Below are positions 26,844 to 36,106 of a stretch of 64,000 nt of DNA, in pieces. The stretch lies in assembly GCA_903849645.1 (NCBI GenBank), contig CAINJJ010000015.1:1-64000 (forward strand), in the 5' to 3' direction. Position 1 is the stretch's first letter. Each line of letters opens with the position of its first letter. The notes below the pieces were generated by a model. It did not search any database. It saw nothing but the letters and a program-made list of their open reading frames with translations, and was not told the DNA's origin. The DNA comes from an uncultured Acidobacteriaceae bacterium. Its GTDB lineage: Bacteria; Acidobacteriota; Terriglobia; Terriglobales; Acidobacteriaceae. A program made the translations under genes and the position numbers.

Positions 26844-29800
26844 ATGACAACCCGCAATCCACACCCATCCTCCCTGCTTAAACTCCTTTGTATCTGGATA
26901 CTTCTGCTCGCCGCGGGAGCGGCGACCTGGGCGCAGGCAGGCAGGGGCGGGATCAACGGACTGGTGACAGACCCCTCCGGGGCGATCATTCCAGGGGCCA
27001 AAGTCACGGCGCTCAATCACTCGACGGGCATCAAACTGAGCACGGTCTCGACCGCGGCCGGACTCTATTCCTTTGTCTCTCTCAACCCCGGCGCCTATGA
27101 AGTGACCGCCAGCCTGAAGGGATTTGAGAGCGTGGCCCAGGACAACGTCAGAGTGAGCGTCGATCAGGTCAGCACGGTCAACATCGCACTGCGCGTGGGC
27201 AATGTGAGTGAAGTGGTCACCGTGACGGAAGCTGCATCGCTGGTAGAGACCAGCAACTCGACCGTTGGGCAACTCATCTCTTCCGAGACCATCGACCGCG
27301 TCCCGCTGGTGACTCGCAACGTGTTCGAGCTGGTGCAGTTGAGCGCCGGTGTTACGCCCGCCAACGGTTCGCCCAACTCATCGAGTTCCACGGCCATCTT
27401 TGGCGCGCGCCCGCAGATCGATGTGTCTTCCTACAGCATCAACGGTGCGGTTCTCGGCTCTGTCTATTACATGCTCGATGGCAGCCCGCTGGGCGTCGCG
27501 GAGAACAACGTCGCCTCTGTCATGCCTGCATTCGAAGTTCCTGAAGACGGTGTGGACGAATACCGCGTCGAGACCCAGAACACACCGGCCTCCTATCAGA
27601 GCGGCGGCGCGGGCGTCATCAGCCTTGTGAGCAAGTCGGGCGGCGATCGCTTCCATGGCGACGCCTTCATGGTGATGCGCCCCAACGTGCTGGCCGCCAA
27701 TGACTACTTCAACAAGCAGAGCCAGTTGTCGCAGGGGCAATCGAATCAGTCGCCGGCTTTCCATCGCTACCAGGAAGGCGGCTCCATCAGCGGACCCATC
27801 CTGCATAAAAAGCTCTTCTTCTATGGCGATTACGAAGCTACGCAGCAGAAGCAATTTGATGGTTCGGGGATATTTACGGTTCCCACCACAGCGGAGCGCA
27901 CAGGCGATTTCTCTGCCGACAGTTTCACGATTTACGATCCCACGCAGCCGGATAACGCGGACGGCACACGCCAGGCATTTGCCGGCAACAAGATCGCCAA
28001 TCCAAATCCCATCGCGCTGAAGTTTTTGTCGATGTTTCCCAAGTGCAATACGCCGAGCCCCTCCACCTGCGACTCTGCAACCGATGGCGCGCTTAACAAC
28101 CTTTATGTGCCCGGGCTTGATCCACAGACCGCGCAGAAGTTCGACGTGCGTGCTGACTACTACATGAGCGACAAGCAGCGGCTCTTCGCGCGCTTCTCCT
28201 TTGACAGGCTCTTCTTTTCGAATTTCAACGCCTTCAATAATATGTGGGATCTGTTCTATTTTCAGAACGTCACCAACGGGCGCAACATTCTGGTGGCGGA
28301 CGACTACACGGTCAATTCAACCACCGTGCTGCAACTGCGCTACTCCTTCACGCGCCACTATGAAGACCAGACGGGCGATCCGCGCCAGACTGGATTTGAT
28401 ATCAGCAGCATCGGGTTTCCTTCATCTCTTGCATCAGAGCAGACATACAAGACGCTTCCCTATGTCACATTCAACGACGTGGGCGGCGGCGTGGGCGGAA
28501 CCGCTAACTGGAACACGTTCATCTTCGCCAGCGAAAACAACGATGCCTCGGCCACACTTACAAAGGACTGGGGCAAGCACGAGATCAGCGCCGGCGTCGA
28601 ATACATGAAGCGGTTGATGAATGTGGGCCAGCCCCCGGCTTCGTCTGGCGCGTATTCATTTGACACCTCGGCAACTGATCAGACCACGGGTGCGCCGACC
28701 GCCGTTGGAGGCAGTGATTTTGCGTCGTTCCTCGTTGGCATGGGAACGGCTCCCGGCTCAGAGCAATACAACTTTACCAAGGATCTTTTCGCGGCGGAGT
28801 CCAATCCCTACTACGCGGCTTTTGTTGAAGACACCTTCCATGCCACGCCTGCGCTGACGATTACGGCTGGCCTTCGCTGGGATATCTTCGGCGGCCGCAC
28901 GGAGCGCCACAATCGCCTTGAATACTTTGATCCAAGGGCGTCGAGCAGCGTCGGCGGTGTCTCGTTTGCGGGTGGCGAGGTGTTCTCCACAAGCGGCCAT
29001 CGGTCGCCCTTTACAGCCAACCTCACCGACTTTGGCCCGCGGCTTGGCATCTCCTGGCAGCCGATGAAGCGCCTCGTGGTTCGCGCGGGCGGAGGCTTCT
29101 ACTATGGCCCAAGCGCGCAGATGGTCGGCAACTCGGGGCTCAACAGCGATGGGTACTCGTCGGTCACCAACTGGAATGCGACTGCATGGAACAACGATCC
29201 AAACACAATTGCCTTTGATGGCGGCGGCAGCGGCAACACGGTGATGCTGAGTTCGCTCAGCAATCCGTTTCCAGCGGGCGTGGTCGGGCTCGGTGGATCA
29301 TCGCAGGGATTGGCCACCAATCTTGGCTCCACGCTCAACACCGTTTTACACTCGCAGCGTACGCAGACCACCTATAACTTCAACCTCGGTCTCGAATACG
29401 AGTTTCCCCATGCGATTGTTGTGAGCGCTGGATACGTCGGCAGCAGGGGACTCTTTCTGCCTCTCGGTCAGGTCGATCTCAACGAACTCGATCTCGCAAC
29501 GATCGGCGCGAATCAGGAGAACCTCCTCAACACCATGGTCCCGAACCAATGGGCCGCCCTGCAGCCCGCAACCAACGCGAACTACGGTTCAGATACCGTC
29601 CCGTTGTGGGTATCGCTGCAGAAGTATCCTCAGTTTGGCAACGGAAGCTATGGCGCGGGCAACGGCGTGCTTGTGCATGGCTATCCCGGCGGCGACTCCG
29701 AATACAGTTCACTTCAGGCCAAGGTGCAAAAACGGCTCACGCAGCACTTCACCACGCTCGCCTCGTTCACATGGTCGAAACTCATGACGGACGACGCCAA

Positions 29801-30434
29801 CCCACCGCTGGGCTTTGTCGGGTTCCACGGCGGCGCGCCCCAGGACTGGAGAAACCTCAGCCTCGAGCACTCCGTCAGTCCCCAGGATGTGAAGTATCAA
29901 CTCACTTGGCAGGCGTCGTATGACCTGCCGATGGGCAAGGGAAGGGCACTGAATCTGAGCGGCGTGCCGAACGCAATTCTGGGTAATTGGACCACCAACG
30001 CGGTGGCCTATGTGAGCGACGGCGTTCCTATCAACTCGCCCGTTGTGGGCGCGGGAACCTCTTACTTTAATCAGCGCACTGACATGACCTGCGATCCATC
30101 CAAGGGAGCGGCGCACACAGCCGACGCCTGGTTCAAGTCTGATTGCTTCAGGCTGCCGGCCAGCCCGTTTGTTGCGGGAACTGCGCCTGCGTTCCTCGAC
30201 CACGTTCGCACCATGGGGGCGCAGGACATCGACATATCCCTCTTCAAGAGCTTCACGATTGGCAAGGAGAAGAACATCCGTCTTGAGTTCTCCTCGTTTA
30301 ACATCACCAACAAGGCTCAGTTCTCGGCGCCGGATGTCTCGTCGTATTCGGCGGGCTATCCAGCGTTCGGACAGATCACGAGCAACTCCAACTCGCCACG
30401 CCAGTTCCAATTTGGCTCGCGCTTCACGTTCTGA
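26844..30434 (+). CDS. Oar-like TonB-dependent outer-membrane receptor, 1196 aa
   Basis: Imports or binds large nutrients at the outer membrane using TonB energy. Signal peptide at residues 1-33 (LCIWILLLAAGAATWAQA), then a carboxypeptidase-regulatory-like beta domain (GGINGLVTDPSGAIIPGAKVTA) at 35-120, a plug region (IDRVPLVTRNVFELVQLSAG) and a long 22-strand-type barrel ending in Phe (FQFGSRFTF). The 1100-1200 aa Oar-like type is strongly expanded in Acidobacteriota. GGAGAG precedes the ATG. The promoter contains a LacI operator, and the regulator plus a secreted GH2 enzyme are next door, so it probably takes up the GH2 substrate, such as amino-sugar oligomers. Confidence 0.93.
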   Translation: MTTRNPHPSSLLKLLCIWILLLAAGAATWAQAGRGGINGLVTDPSGAIIPGAKVTALNHSTGIKLSTVSTAAGLYSFVSLNPGAYEVTASLKGFESVAQDNVRVSVDQVSTVNIALRVGNVSEVVTVTEAASLVETSNSTVGQLISSETIDRVPLVTRNVFELVQLSAGVTPANGSPNSSSSTAIFGARPQIDVSSYSINGAVLGSVYYMLDGSPLGVAENNVASVMPAFEVPEDGVDEYRVETQNTPASYQSGGAGVISLVSKSGGDRFHGDAFMVMRPNVLAANDYFNKQSQLSQGQSNQSPAFHRYQEGGSISGPILHKKLFFYGDYEATQQKQFDGSGIFTVPTTAERTGDFSADSFTIYDPTQPDNADGTRQAFAGNKIANPNPIALKFLSMFPKCNTPSPSTCDSATDGALNNLYVPGLDPQTAQKFDVRADYYMSDKQRLFARFSFDRLFFSNFNAFNNMWDLFYFQNVTNGRNILVADDYTVNSTTVLQLRYSFTRHYEDQTGDPRQTGFDISSIGFPSSLASEQTYKTLPYVTFNDVGGGVGGTANWNTFIFASENNDASATLTKDWGKHEISAGVEYMKRLMNVGQPPASSGAYSFDTSATDQTTGAPTAVGGSDFASFLVGMGTAPGSEQYNFTKDLFAAESNPYYAAFVEDTFHATPALTITAGLRWDIFGGRTERHNRLEYFDPRASSSVGGVSFAGGEVFSTSGHRSPFTANLTDFGPRLGISWQPMKRLVVRAGGGFYYGPSAQMVGNSGLNSDGYSSVTNWNATAWNNDPNTIAFDGGGSGNTVMLSSLSNPFPAGVVGLGGSSQGLATNLGSTLNTVLHSQRTQTTYNFNLGLEYEFPHAIVVSAGYVGSRGLFLPLGQVDLNELDLATIGANQENLLNTMVPNQWAALQPATNANYGSDTVPLWVSLQKYPQFGNGSYGAGNGVLVHGYPGGDSEYSSLQAKVQKRLTQHFTTLASFTWSKLMTDDANPPLGFVGFHGGAPQDWRNLSLEHSVSPQDVKYQLTWQASYDLPMGKGRALNLSGVPNAILGNWTTNAVAYVSDGVPINSPVVGAGTSYFNQRTDMTCDPSKGAAHTADAWFKSDCFRLPASPFVAGTAPAFLDHVRTMGAQDIDISLFKSFTIGKEKNIRLEFSSFNITNKAQFSAPDVSSYSAGYPAFGQITSNSNSPRQFQFGSRFTF

Positions 30435-30467
30435 TTGCGTTGTGATGAGTGCGCCCGTTCCATCGCA

Positions 30468-30514
30468 GGAGCACCCTCCGCGTTTGCCAATGCAGGCAGC
30501 GCGGAGGTTGCTCC
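30468..30514. terminator. Convergent terminator hairpin
   Basis: GGAGCA then CCTCCGCG (30468-30482) pairs with CGCGGAGG then TGCTCC (30500-30514), 6 plus 8 bp with one mismatch. It is followed by AGCTTTTG on the plus strand. It sits between the convergent TonB receptor and permease genes. Confidence 0.65.
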
Positions 30515-30531
30515 AGCTTTTGAAGGGCGCA

Positions 30532-31881
30532 TTACGTCATCATGGAGAGCGCGGCGGTGAGCCCAAGCGCCGTGACAGAGATGATGGTCTCCACCACTGA
30601 CCATGTTTTCAACGTCTGCGCGACGGTCATGTGAAAGTATTCCTTCACCAGCCAGAAGCCTCCATCGTTAACGTGGGAAAAGATGAGTGAGCCAGCGCCG
30701 GTGGCGATGACCAGCAGCTCGGGGCGAATACCCGCGGTGTGAAGCGCAATGGGCGCGACGATGCCCGCGGCCGTGGTGAGCGCAACAGTGGCTGAGCCGG
30801 TTGCGATGCGCATCATCGCCGCAAGCAGCCACGCGAGCAGCAGAAGCGGGACGTGGCTGTGCATGGCCACTTCCACAATGGCCTGGGATACGCCGCTGTC
30901 CTGAAGAATCCTTCCGAACCCGCCTCCGGCGCCCACCAGCAGCGTGATGGTCGCCGTGGGCGCGAGGCTCTCGTTGCTGAATTGCAGAATCGTCTCCCGC
31001 GAGAAACCTCTCATCCGCCCCAGAGTGACAAAGCTCAGCAGAACGCCGACCAGCAGCGCCATATCATCATTGCCGATGAGGTGGATTGCTTTATTGAGCA
31101 CGGAGCCGGGCGCGGCCAGCGAGTCGGCCCAGCTTCCTGTCATCATCAGAACCACAGGAAAAAGGATGGTGAAGAGCGTGATGCCGAAACCGGGTAGCCT
31201 GCGCTCGGCCCCGTGACGGGCGAACTGCGCCGCCATCGGATTGTCTTCAGCCAATTGAATATGCGGGGCTATCAATTTCGCATAGAGCGGGCCTGCGATC
31301 ACGGCCGTGGGGAGTCCGACCAACAGGGCGTAAAAGATGGTGCGCCCCATTTCGGCCTTGTAGATGGTTACGGCGAGTGCCGCGGCCGGATGCGGGGGCA
31401 CCAGTCCAAAGACCACTGAAAGCCCCGCAACCATCGGCAAGCCAACCAGAATCAGCGACGTCTTTGTGCGCCGCGCGACTGTGAAGGCAATGGGGATCAG
31501 GAGGACAAATCCGACCTCAAAGAATGCAGGCAGCCCGACGACCAACCCGATGACCATCATGGCCCAGTGAACGCGCTTCTCCCCGAAGAGGCGAATGAGC
31601 GTGTAGGCAATCCGGTCCGCGCCGCCCGACTCGGCCATCATTTTGCCAAGCATGGTTCCCAGCGCCACAACGATTGCGATGTGGCCCAGTATGCCGCCAA
31701 GTCCCGCTTCAAAGGAGTGAATGACCGACTGAACCGGCATGCCCGTCACTACCGCGAGCGACAACGATGTGACGAAGAGCGTGATAAAGGCGTTGAGTTT
31801 GAACACGGCGATCAGCACGATGAGGCCGATGACTGCGACCAGTGCCGACGAGAGCAGAAATATGCTGTGTTGATCGATCAT
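30532..31881 (-). CDS. GntP-family permease, 449 aa
   Basis: Inner-membrane proton symporter of the gluconate/D-serine permease family. About 12-14 helices are visible from SIFLLSSALVAVIGLIVLIAVFKLNAF onward. Conserved stretches include GTMLGKMMAESGGADRIAYTLI, GLPAFFEVGFVLLIPI, GLVPPHPAA and SHVNDGGFWLVKEYFHMT, all GntP hallmarks. The frame is open to 31914, but the start MIDQHS at 31881 fits. It lies 78 bases downstream of a D-amino-acid deacylase gene on the same strand. GntP members include D-serine transporters, so a D-amino acid or N-acyl-D-amino acid is a more likely cargo here than gluconate. That is inference from context. Confidence 0.92.
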   Translation of the reverse strand: MIDQHSIFLLSSALVAVIGLIVLIAVFKLNAFITLFVTSLSLAVVTGMPVQSVIHSFEAGLGGILGHIAIVVALGTMLGKMMAESGGADRIAYTLIRLFGEKRVHWAMMVIGLVVGLPAFFEVGFVLLIPIAFTVARRTKTSLILVGLPMVAGLSVVFGLVPPHPAAALAVTIYKAEMGRTIFYALLVGLPTAVIAGPLYAKLIAPHIQLAEDNPMAAQFARHGAERRLPGFGITLFTILFPVVLMMTGSWADSLAAPGSVLNKAIHLIGNDDMALLVGVLLSFVTLGRMRGFSRETILQFSNESLAPTATITLLVGAGGGFGRILQDSGVSQAIVEVAMHSHVPLLLLAWLLAAMMRIATGSATVALTTAAGIVAPIALHTAGIRPELLVIATGAGSLIFSHVNDGGFWLVKEYFHMTVAQTLKTWSVVETIISVTALGLTAALSMMT

Positions 31882-31959
31882 AGAAGTCCTGTTGCCGGCT
31901 CCAGTCAGCGGCAAACCGTACCATATCGTTTCATGCCCATGGGTGGAAAGAGTATACGG

Positions 31960-33414
31960 CTAGTCGGTCCAAGATCTTTTGGATCGGCCCACAAATTGAC
32001 CTGCACGGGCGCCGGTGGCTCCCTTGCTCGTGTAGGCGAGGACGCCGTTCACCCATACGCGCTCGATTCCTTCCGACGCGCGGGTCGGATCTTCGTAGGT
32101 GGCCTTATCCGCGATCCGCTCGGCGTCCAGGAGGACGAGATCCGCATAGTAGCCCTCTCTTACCAGCCCGCGTTTCGCCAGCCCGAATCTCGTCGCCGGG
32201 AGATGTGTCATCTTGTGAATTGCTTCCGCCAGCGAGAGGACCTTCTGCTCCCTGCAATAACGGCCAAGCACACGTGGAAACGTGCCCCACAGCCGTGGAT
32301 GCGGCCGCGGGTCATGAGGCAGTCCATCGGACCCGATCATTGTGGCCGGATGCGCCAGGATTCTGCGCATGTCCTCCTCCGCCATGCTGTGATAGATTGC
32401 CCCGGCCGGCTGCAGCCGCCGCGCTGCCTCTAGCTGCGAGAGCTCCCATCCCCGCGCGATCACTGCCAGAGACTGTCCGGCTGCCTCAGGATGGGGGGCA
32501 CTCCACGTAATTGAAATCTCAACTCGTTCGTCCACTTGTCGCAAATCGAGCGTGGTGGACGACGCAGCATAGGGATAGCAATCACAGCCCACAGGCTGGG
32601 TACGCCGCGCAAGCTCCAATGCCTCTAGCACCTCGTTGCTCCGCCCCCAATTGGCAATCCCGGCGCACTTCAAGTGAGAGATGATTACGGGCGAATCCGC
32701 AGCCCGTCCCACAGAGAAGGCCTCCTGCATCGCATCCAGGATGGCGTCTCCCTCGGTGCGCATGTGCGTGGCATAGATGGCGCCCGCCGCAGTGAGCGGC
32801 TCGGCCAGCGCGTGCAACTCCTCAGCCGTGCCGCTGTGCGCAGAGAGATAGGCGAGTCCGGAACTGAGTCCCAAAGCGCCACAGCTCAGAGCATCGCGCA
32901 ACTCTGTGCGCATCGCCTCAATCTCACCATCCGTGGCGCCGCGGTCCAGGCGATCCATGTGGTTGTACCGGAGCGACGTATGCCCGGTCAGCGCGCCCAC
33001 ATTCACGCTTGGCCGCGCCGCTTCGAGTGCCTCGACATATGCTCCAAACGACGGATAGCGGAAGGCCTCCGCGCTGCCCAGCAGATTCATCGGGTCGGGG
33101 GGCGCACCCTTGAGGCGCACCGGGGACACGCTGATGCCGCAGTTGCCCACGATGACCGTGGTCACTCCCTGCGATAGCTTCGGCAGCATCAATGGAGAAT
33201 CAATCACAGATGTGTCATCGTGGGTGTGAACATCGATAAAGCCAGGTGAAAGCTCTAAACCTTCCGCCTCGATCAACCTTGCTGCTTCAAAGCGGAGCGA
33301 TGTGCCCACCGCCTCAATATGTCCGCCGCGGAGCGCCACATCCAGAACCTCAGGAGGGCCGCCGGTGCCGTCAGCAACGCGCGCGTGCCGGATCAGTGTG
33401 TCGCAGGTCAGCAT
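31960..33414 (-). CDS. N-acyl-D-amino-acid deacylase (D-aminoacylase, amidohydrolase family), 484 aa
   Basis: Zinc hydrolase that removes the acyl group from N-acyl-D-amino acids. N-terminal TLIRHARVADGTGGPPEVLDVALRGG leads to the metal motif GFIDVHTHDD near residue 60-69. Further hallmarks are GNCGISVSP, GALTGHTSLR, YATHMRTEGD, ISHLKCAG and the catalytic Asp in GSDGLPHDPRPHPRLWGTFPRVLG. The length matches D-aminoacylases. It forms a probable operon with the GntP permease and is divergent from a D-serine/D-threonine PLP enzyme. Together these read as uptake and breakdown of D-amino-acid derivatives, perhaps from cell walls. Substrate preference among D-amino acids cannot be told. Confidence 0.93.
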   Translation of the reverse strand: MLTCDTLIRHARVADGTGGPPEVLDVALRGGHIEAVGTSLRFEAARLIEAEGLELSPGFIDVHTHDDTSVIDSPLMLPKLSQGVTTVIVGNCGISVSPVRLKGAPPDPMNLLGSAEAFRYPSFGAYVEALEAARPSVNVGALTGHTSLRYNHMDRLDRGATDGEIEAMRTELRDALSCGALGLSSGLAYLSAHSGTAEELHALAEPLTAAGAIYATHMRTEGDAILDAMQEAFSVGRAADSPVIISHLKCAGIANWGRSNEVLEALELARRTQPVGCDCYPYAASSTTLDLRQVDERVEISITWSAPHPEAAGQSLAVIARGWELSQLEAARRLQPAGAIYHSMAEEDMRRILAHPATMIGSDGLPHDPRPHPRLWGTFPRVLGRYCREQKVLSLAEAIHKMTHLPATRFGLAKRGLVREGYYADLVLLDAERIADKATYEDPTRASEGIERVWVNGVLAYTSKGATGARAGQFVGRSKRSWTD

Positions 33415-33499
33415 AGGTCAAGCTCAGACTATAAACTAAACTCGTCGCGTCTGCCGGAGTAGGCTTGGTATCTTCAGGCGCATACTGGAGACTTTCACA

Positions 33500-34768
33500 T
33501 TGAACAACAAGGCACTTTCCGATGCGGCGGATTTTACAACAGGCCTCTCATTGAACAAGGGCCTCGGTCATCTCGGCCACTGTGCCACCGCGGTGCCGGC
33601 GTGGAACCTCCTGCATGAAGAGATCAGCTTGCCGGCGGCTGTTCTCTATGAAGACAGGCTCCGCCACAATCTGGCATGGATGCAGCATTTCATTGCTGCG
33701 TATGGCGTGCATCTTGCACCGCACGGCAAGACCACCATGGCGCCGAAACTCTTTCAGATGCAACTCGACGCCGGGGCATGGGGAATTACCGTCGCGACCG
33801 CACAGCAGGCGCTTGTCGCCCAGAGGCATGGGGTCCGCCGCGTCCTGATGGCAAACCAGTTAGTTGGCAAAGAGAATATGGCCGTCATCGCTCGCCTGCT
33901 CCGTGATCCAACCTTCGATTACTACTGCCTGGTCGACTCGCCTGACCTGGTGGAGCAGTCAGGAGCCTACTTTGCAGGGCTCGGACTACAGTTGCAGGTG
34001 ATGCTGGAACTCGGCGTTGCTGGCGGCCGCGCGGGAGTGCGGAATGACGAGCAAATGGAAGCTGTGCTCGCCTCGCTTTCCCGATGGAAAGAATCCATTG
34101 CGCTACGCGGGGTGGAGATCTATGAAGGCATTCTCGAAGACGAAGGTGCGATCCGCTCATTTCTTCGCCGGGCTGTCAGCGTCACGCAAAGGCTTGGCAG
34201 GAGTGGCCACTTTCAAGGCGCACCAATCCTGCTTTCCGGAGCCGGATCAGCATGGTATGACGTGGTGGCCGAGGAGTTTGCGGCAGAAGACCTTGGCAAG
34301 TCAATTGAGATTGTGCTGCGCCCGGGATGCTATCTCACGCATGACGTGGGAGCCTATCGCAGGGCACAGGCCAGGATAAGTGAAGCCAATCCGATTGCGC
34401 GGCAGATGGCGTCAGGACTCTTGCCCGCACTTCACGTCTGGGCCTATGTGCACTCAGTGCCGGAGACCGGAAAGGCCATTGTCGGCATGGGAAAGCGGGA
34501 CGCTGCGTTTGATTCCGGATTGCCGGTTCCGGCCCTCTGGTTCAGGCCTGGACGAATCATCCCGGAGAAAGCACCGCGGCACTGGGAAGTCACAAGGATG
34601 ATGGACCAGCATGCCTATCTCAGCATTGGACCGGCGGATGATCTTCTTCCGGGTGACATGATTGGCTTTGACATTTGCCACCCTTGTCTAACATTCGACA
34701 AGTGGCGGAGACTTCTCATTGTGGATGCCGGCTATCAGGTTGTGGATATTGTCGAGACTTGCTTCTGA
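33500..34768 (+). CDS. D-serine dehydratase/D-threonine aldolase-like PLP enzyme (alanine racemase fold), 422 aa
   Basis: Fold-type III PLP enzyme that deaminates or cleaves D-beta-hydroxy amino acids. The PLP lysine is Lys77 in APHGKTTMAP. MLELGVAGGRAGVR and the LSGAGSAWYD block are typical, and the C-terminal metal site is seen as DICHPCLTFDKW (His-x-Cys), as in eukaryotic-type D-serine dehydratase. TTG start at 33500 with GGAG nine bases upstream. It is divergent from the N-acyl-D-amino-acid deacylase, so the module would free a D-amino acid and then break it down. A LacI regulator gene follows. The preferred substrate (D-Ser, D-Thr or another) is not determinable. Confidence 0.9.
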   Translation: MNNKALSDAADFTTGLSLNKGLGHLGHCATAVPAWNLLHEEISLPAAVLYEDRLRHNLAWMQHFIAAYGVHLAPHGKTTMAPKLFQMQLDAGAWGITVATAQQALVAQRHGVRRVLMANQLVGKENMAVIARLLRDPTFDYYCLVDSPDLVEQSGAYFAGLGLQLQVMLELGVAGGRAGVRNDEQMEAVLASLSRWKESIALRGVEIYEGILEDEGAIRSFLRRAVSVTQRLGRSGHFQGAPILLSGAGSAWYDVVAEEFAAEDLGKSIEIVLRPGCYLTHDVGAYRRAQARISEANPIARQMASGLLPALHVWAYVHSVPETGKAIVGMGKRDAAFDSGLPVPALWFRPGRIIPEKAPRHWEVTRMMDQHAYLSIGPADDLLPGDMIGFDICHPCLTFDKWRRLLIVDAGYQVVDIVETCF

Positions 34769-34798
34769 GTGCGGCATTTCTCCGGTACGGCGTATTGT

Positions 34799-34893
34799 GG
34801 GAAGCGCGACAGTATGCGGGTGCGGTTGTGACGGCAAGATGGATGCAAAGATCAATCCATGCGCCCTCTAGTTAGCGTTCAGGGAAGCGCGAC
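34799..34893 (+). promoter_or_regulatory. Direct-repeat pair upstream of the second LacI gene
   Basis: GGGAAGCGCGAC occurs at 34799-34810 and 34882-34893, 83 bases apart start to start, both followed two or three bases later by TA. They flank the likely promoter region of the LacI gene and could be regulator sites or a remnant duplication. Confidence 0.35.
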
Positions 34894-34921
34894 CTGTAAC
34901 GAGTTGTAGTATATTGGCCGT

Positions 34922-35947
34922 ATGCCTGTGACGATGAAGGACATTGCGCGTGAACTGGGAGTGTCCATCGTGACTGTCTCCAAGGTTCTTCGCAATCATG
35001 AAGACATTGGCGACGAGACGCGCAAGCGGGTTCTCGACCTCGTCAAGGAGCTCAAGTACACTCCCAATCTTGCGGCTCGGGGGCTGGTCACGGGACGAAC
35101 CTATCTAGTGGGTCTCGTTGTGCCGGACCTGCTTCATCCCTTCTTTGCGCAGATTGCAAAGTCCCTTTCAGGCGCGCTCTTGAAGAAGGGATACTGCCTG
35201 ACGATTTCAACCTCAGAGGATGACCCGGATTTGGAAGAGCGGGAGCTTGAGCGCCTTCTGGGGCGCAGGCTGGATGCATTGGTGATTGCTTCCTCATGCA
35301 CGAACCCTGCGGCCTTCGAAGATATTCTGAAGCAGGGGCCTCCGTTTGTTCTGATCGATAGACACTTTGTGAGCCTTGACTCAAATTATGTTGGTATCGA
35401 TGATGAAGCCGTTGGCGTGCTGGCAACCTCGCATCTCATCGATGTGGGCTGCAAGCGGATTGCCCATCTCCGCGGACCGGAGAATAGTCCAGGCCAGGGC
35501 CGCCTCAAAGGCTATCTGGATACACTGAGCAAGCGCAGGATGAGCGCATCGCCGCAGTATATTTCCTCCCCGAGAAGAGTCGATGTGCAGAGCAGGGAGA
35601 GCGGCGCTGATTTGATGCGGCAACTGCTCAAGCTTGATCCGCCACCCGATGGAGTGTTCTGCTACAACGACCCAATGGCGATTGGGGCAATTCACGCGAT
35701 TCATGAGGCGGGCTTGCGTGTGCCGGAGGATGTCGCTGTGATTGGATCCGGCAATCTTCACTACGACTCAGAACTTCGTGTCCCTCTTTCAAGCATTGAT
35801 CAACAAACAGAGTTGATTGGAGAGCGGGCAGCGCGGCTGACGCTTTCGCTGTTGGAGTCCAAGGTCCGCCCACGCAGCAAGACGATTATCCTGCAGCCGG
35901 AACTCGTTGTGCGCGCCTCGACTGAGCGCGGGCCACAGACAAAGTAG
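34922..35947 (+). CDS. LacI-family transcriptional regulator, 341 aa
   Basis: The HTH occupies residues 3-30 (VTMKDIARELGVSIVTVSKVLRNHEDIGDETRKRV), with hinge region LAARGLVTGRTYLVGLVVPDLLHPFFAQIAKSL. The effector domain is complete (LIDRHFVSLDSNYVGIDDEAVGVLATSHL, IAHLRGPENSPGQGRLKGYLD) and the C-terminus IILQPELVVRAST is normal. Located between the D-amino-acid module and the GH95 fucosidase gene, all on the plus strand, it could control either one. CcpA/FucR-type members bind sugars, so the fucosidase is a reasonable target. No matching palindrome was identified before the fucosidase gene. Confidence 0.95.
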   Translation: MPVTMKDIARELGVSIVTVSKVLRNHEDIGDETRKRVLDLVKELKYTPNLAARGLVTGRTYLVGLVVPDLLHPFFAQIAKSLSGALLKKGYCLTISTSEDDPDLEERELERLLGRRLDALVIASSCTNPAAFEDILKQGPPFVLIDRHFVSLDSNYVGIDDEAVGVLATSHLIDVGCKRIAHLRGPENSPGQGRLKGYLDTLSKRRMSASPQYISSPRRVDVQSRESGADLMRQLLKLDPPPDGVFCYNDPMAIGAIHAIHEAGLRVPEDVAVIGSGNLHYDSELRVPLSSIDQQTELIGERAARLTLSLLESKVRPRSKTIILQPELVVRASTERGPQTK

Positions 35948-35953
35948 AACAGA

Positions 35954-36012
35954 CGTTGAACGCAAGGTGGACGACTGGAACCCGAACGGCTGCGGGATTC
36001 GTTGAACGCAAG
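35954..36012 (+). repeat. 13-bp direct repeat between the LacI gene and the fucosidase gene
   Basis: CGTTGAACGCAAG occurs at 35954-35966 and again at 36000-36012. The unit is too long for chance in a 150-base spacer and may be a pair of regulator half-sites or a short duplication. Confidence 0.4.
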
Positions 36013-36106
36013 ACATCGGCGGCTAGCCGGGCAAGGTGAGGACCAGGGCCTGCTCAAGTGCACAGGGCCGGTTCATCTTCTGCCATTTCTCATGAGGGAC
36101 TCTTCG

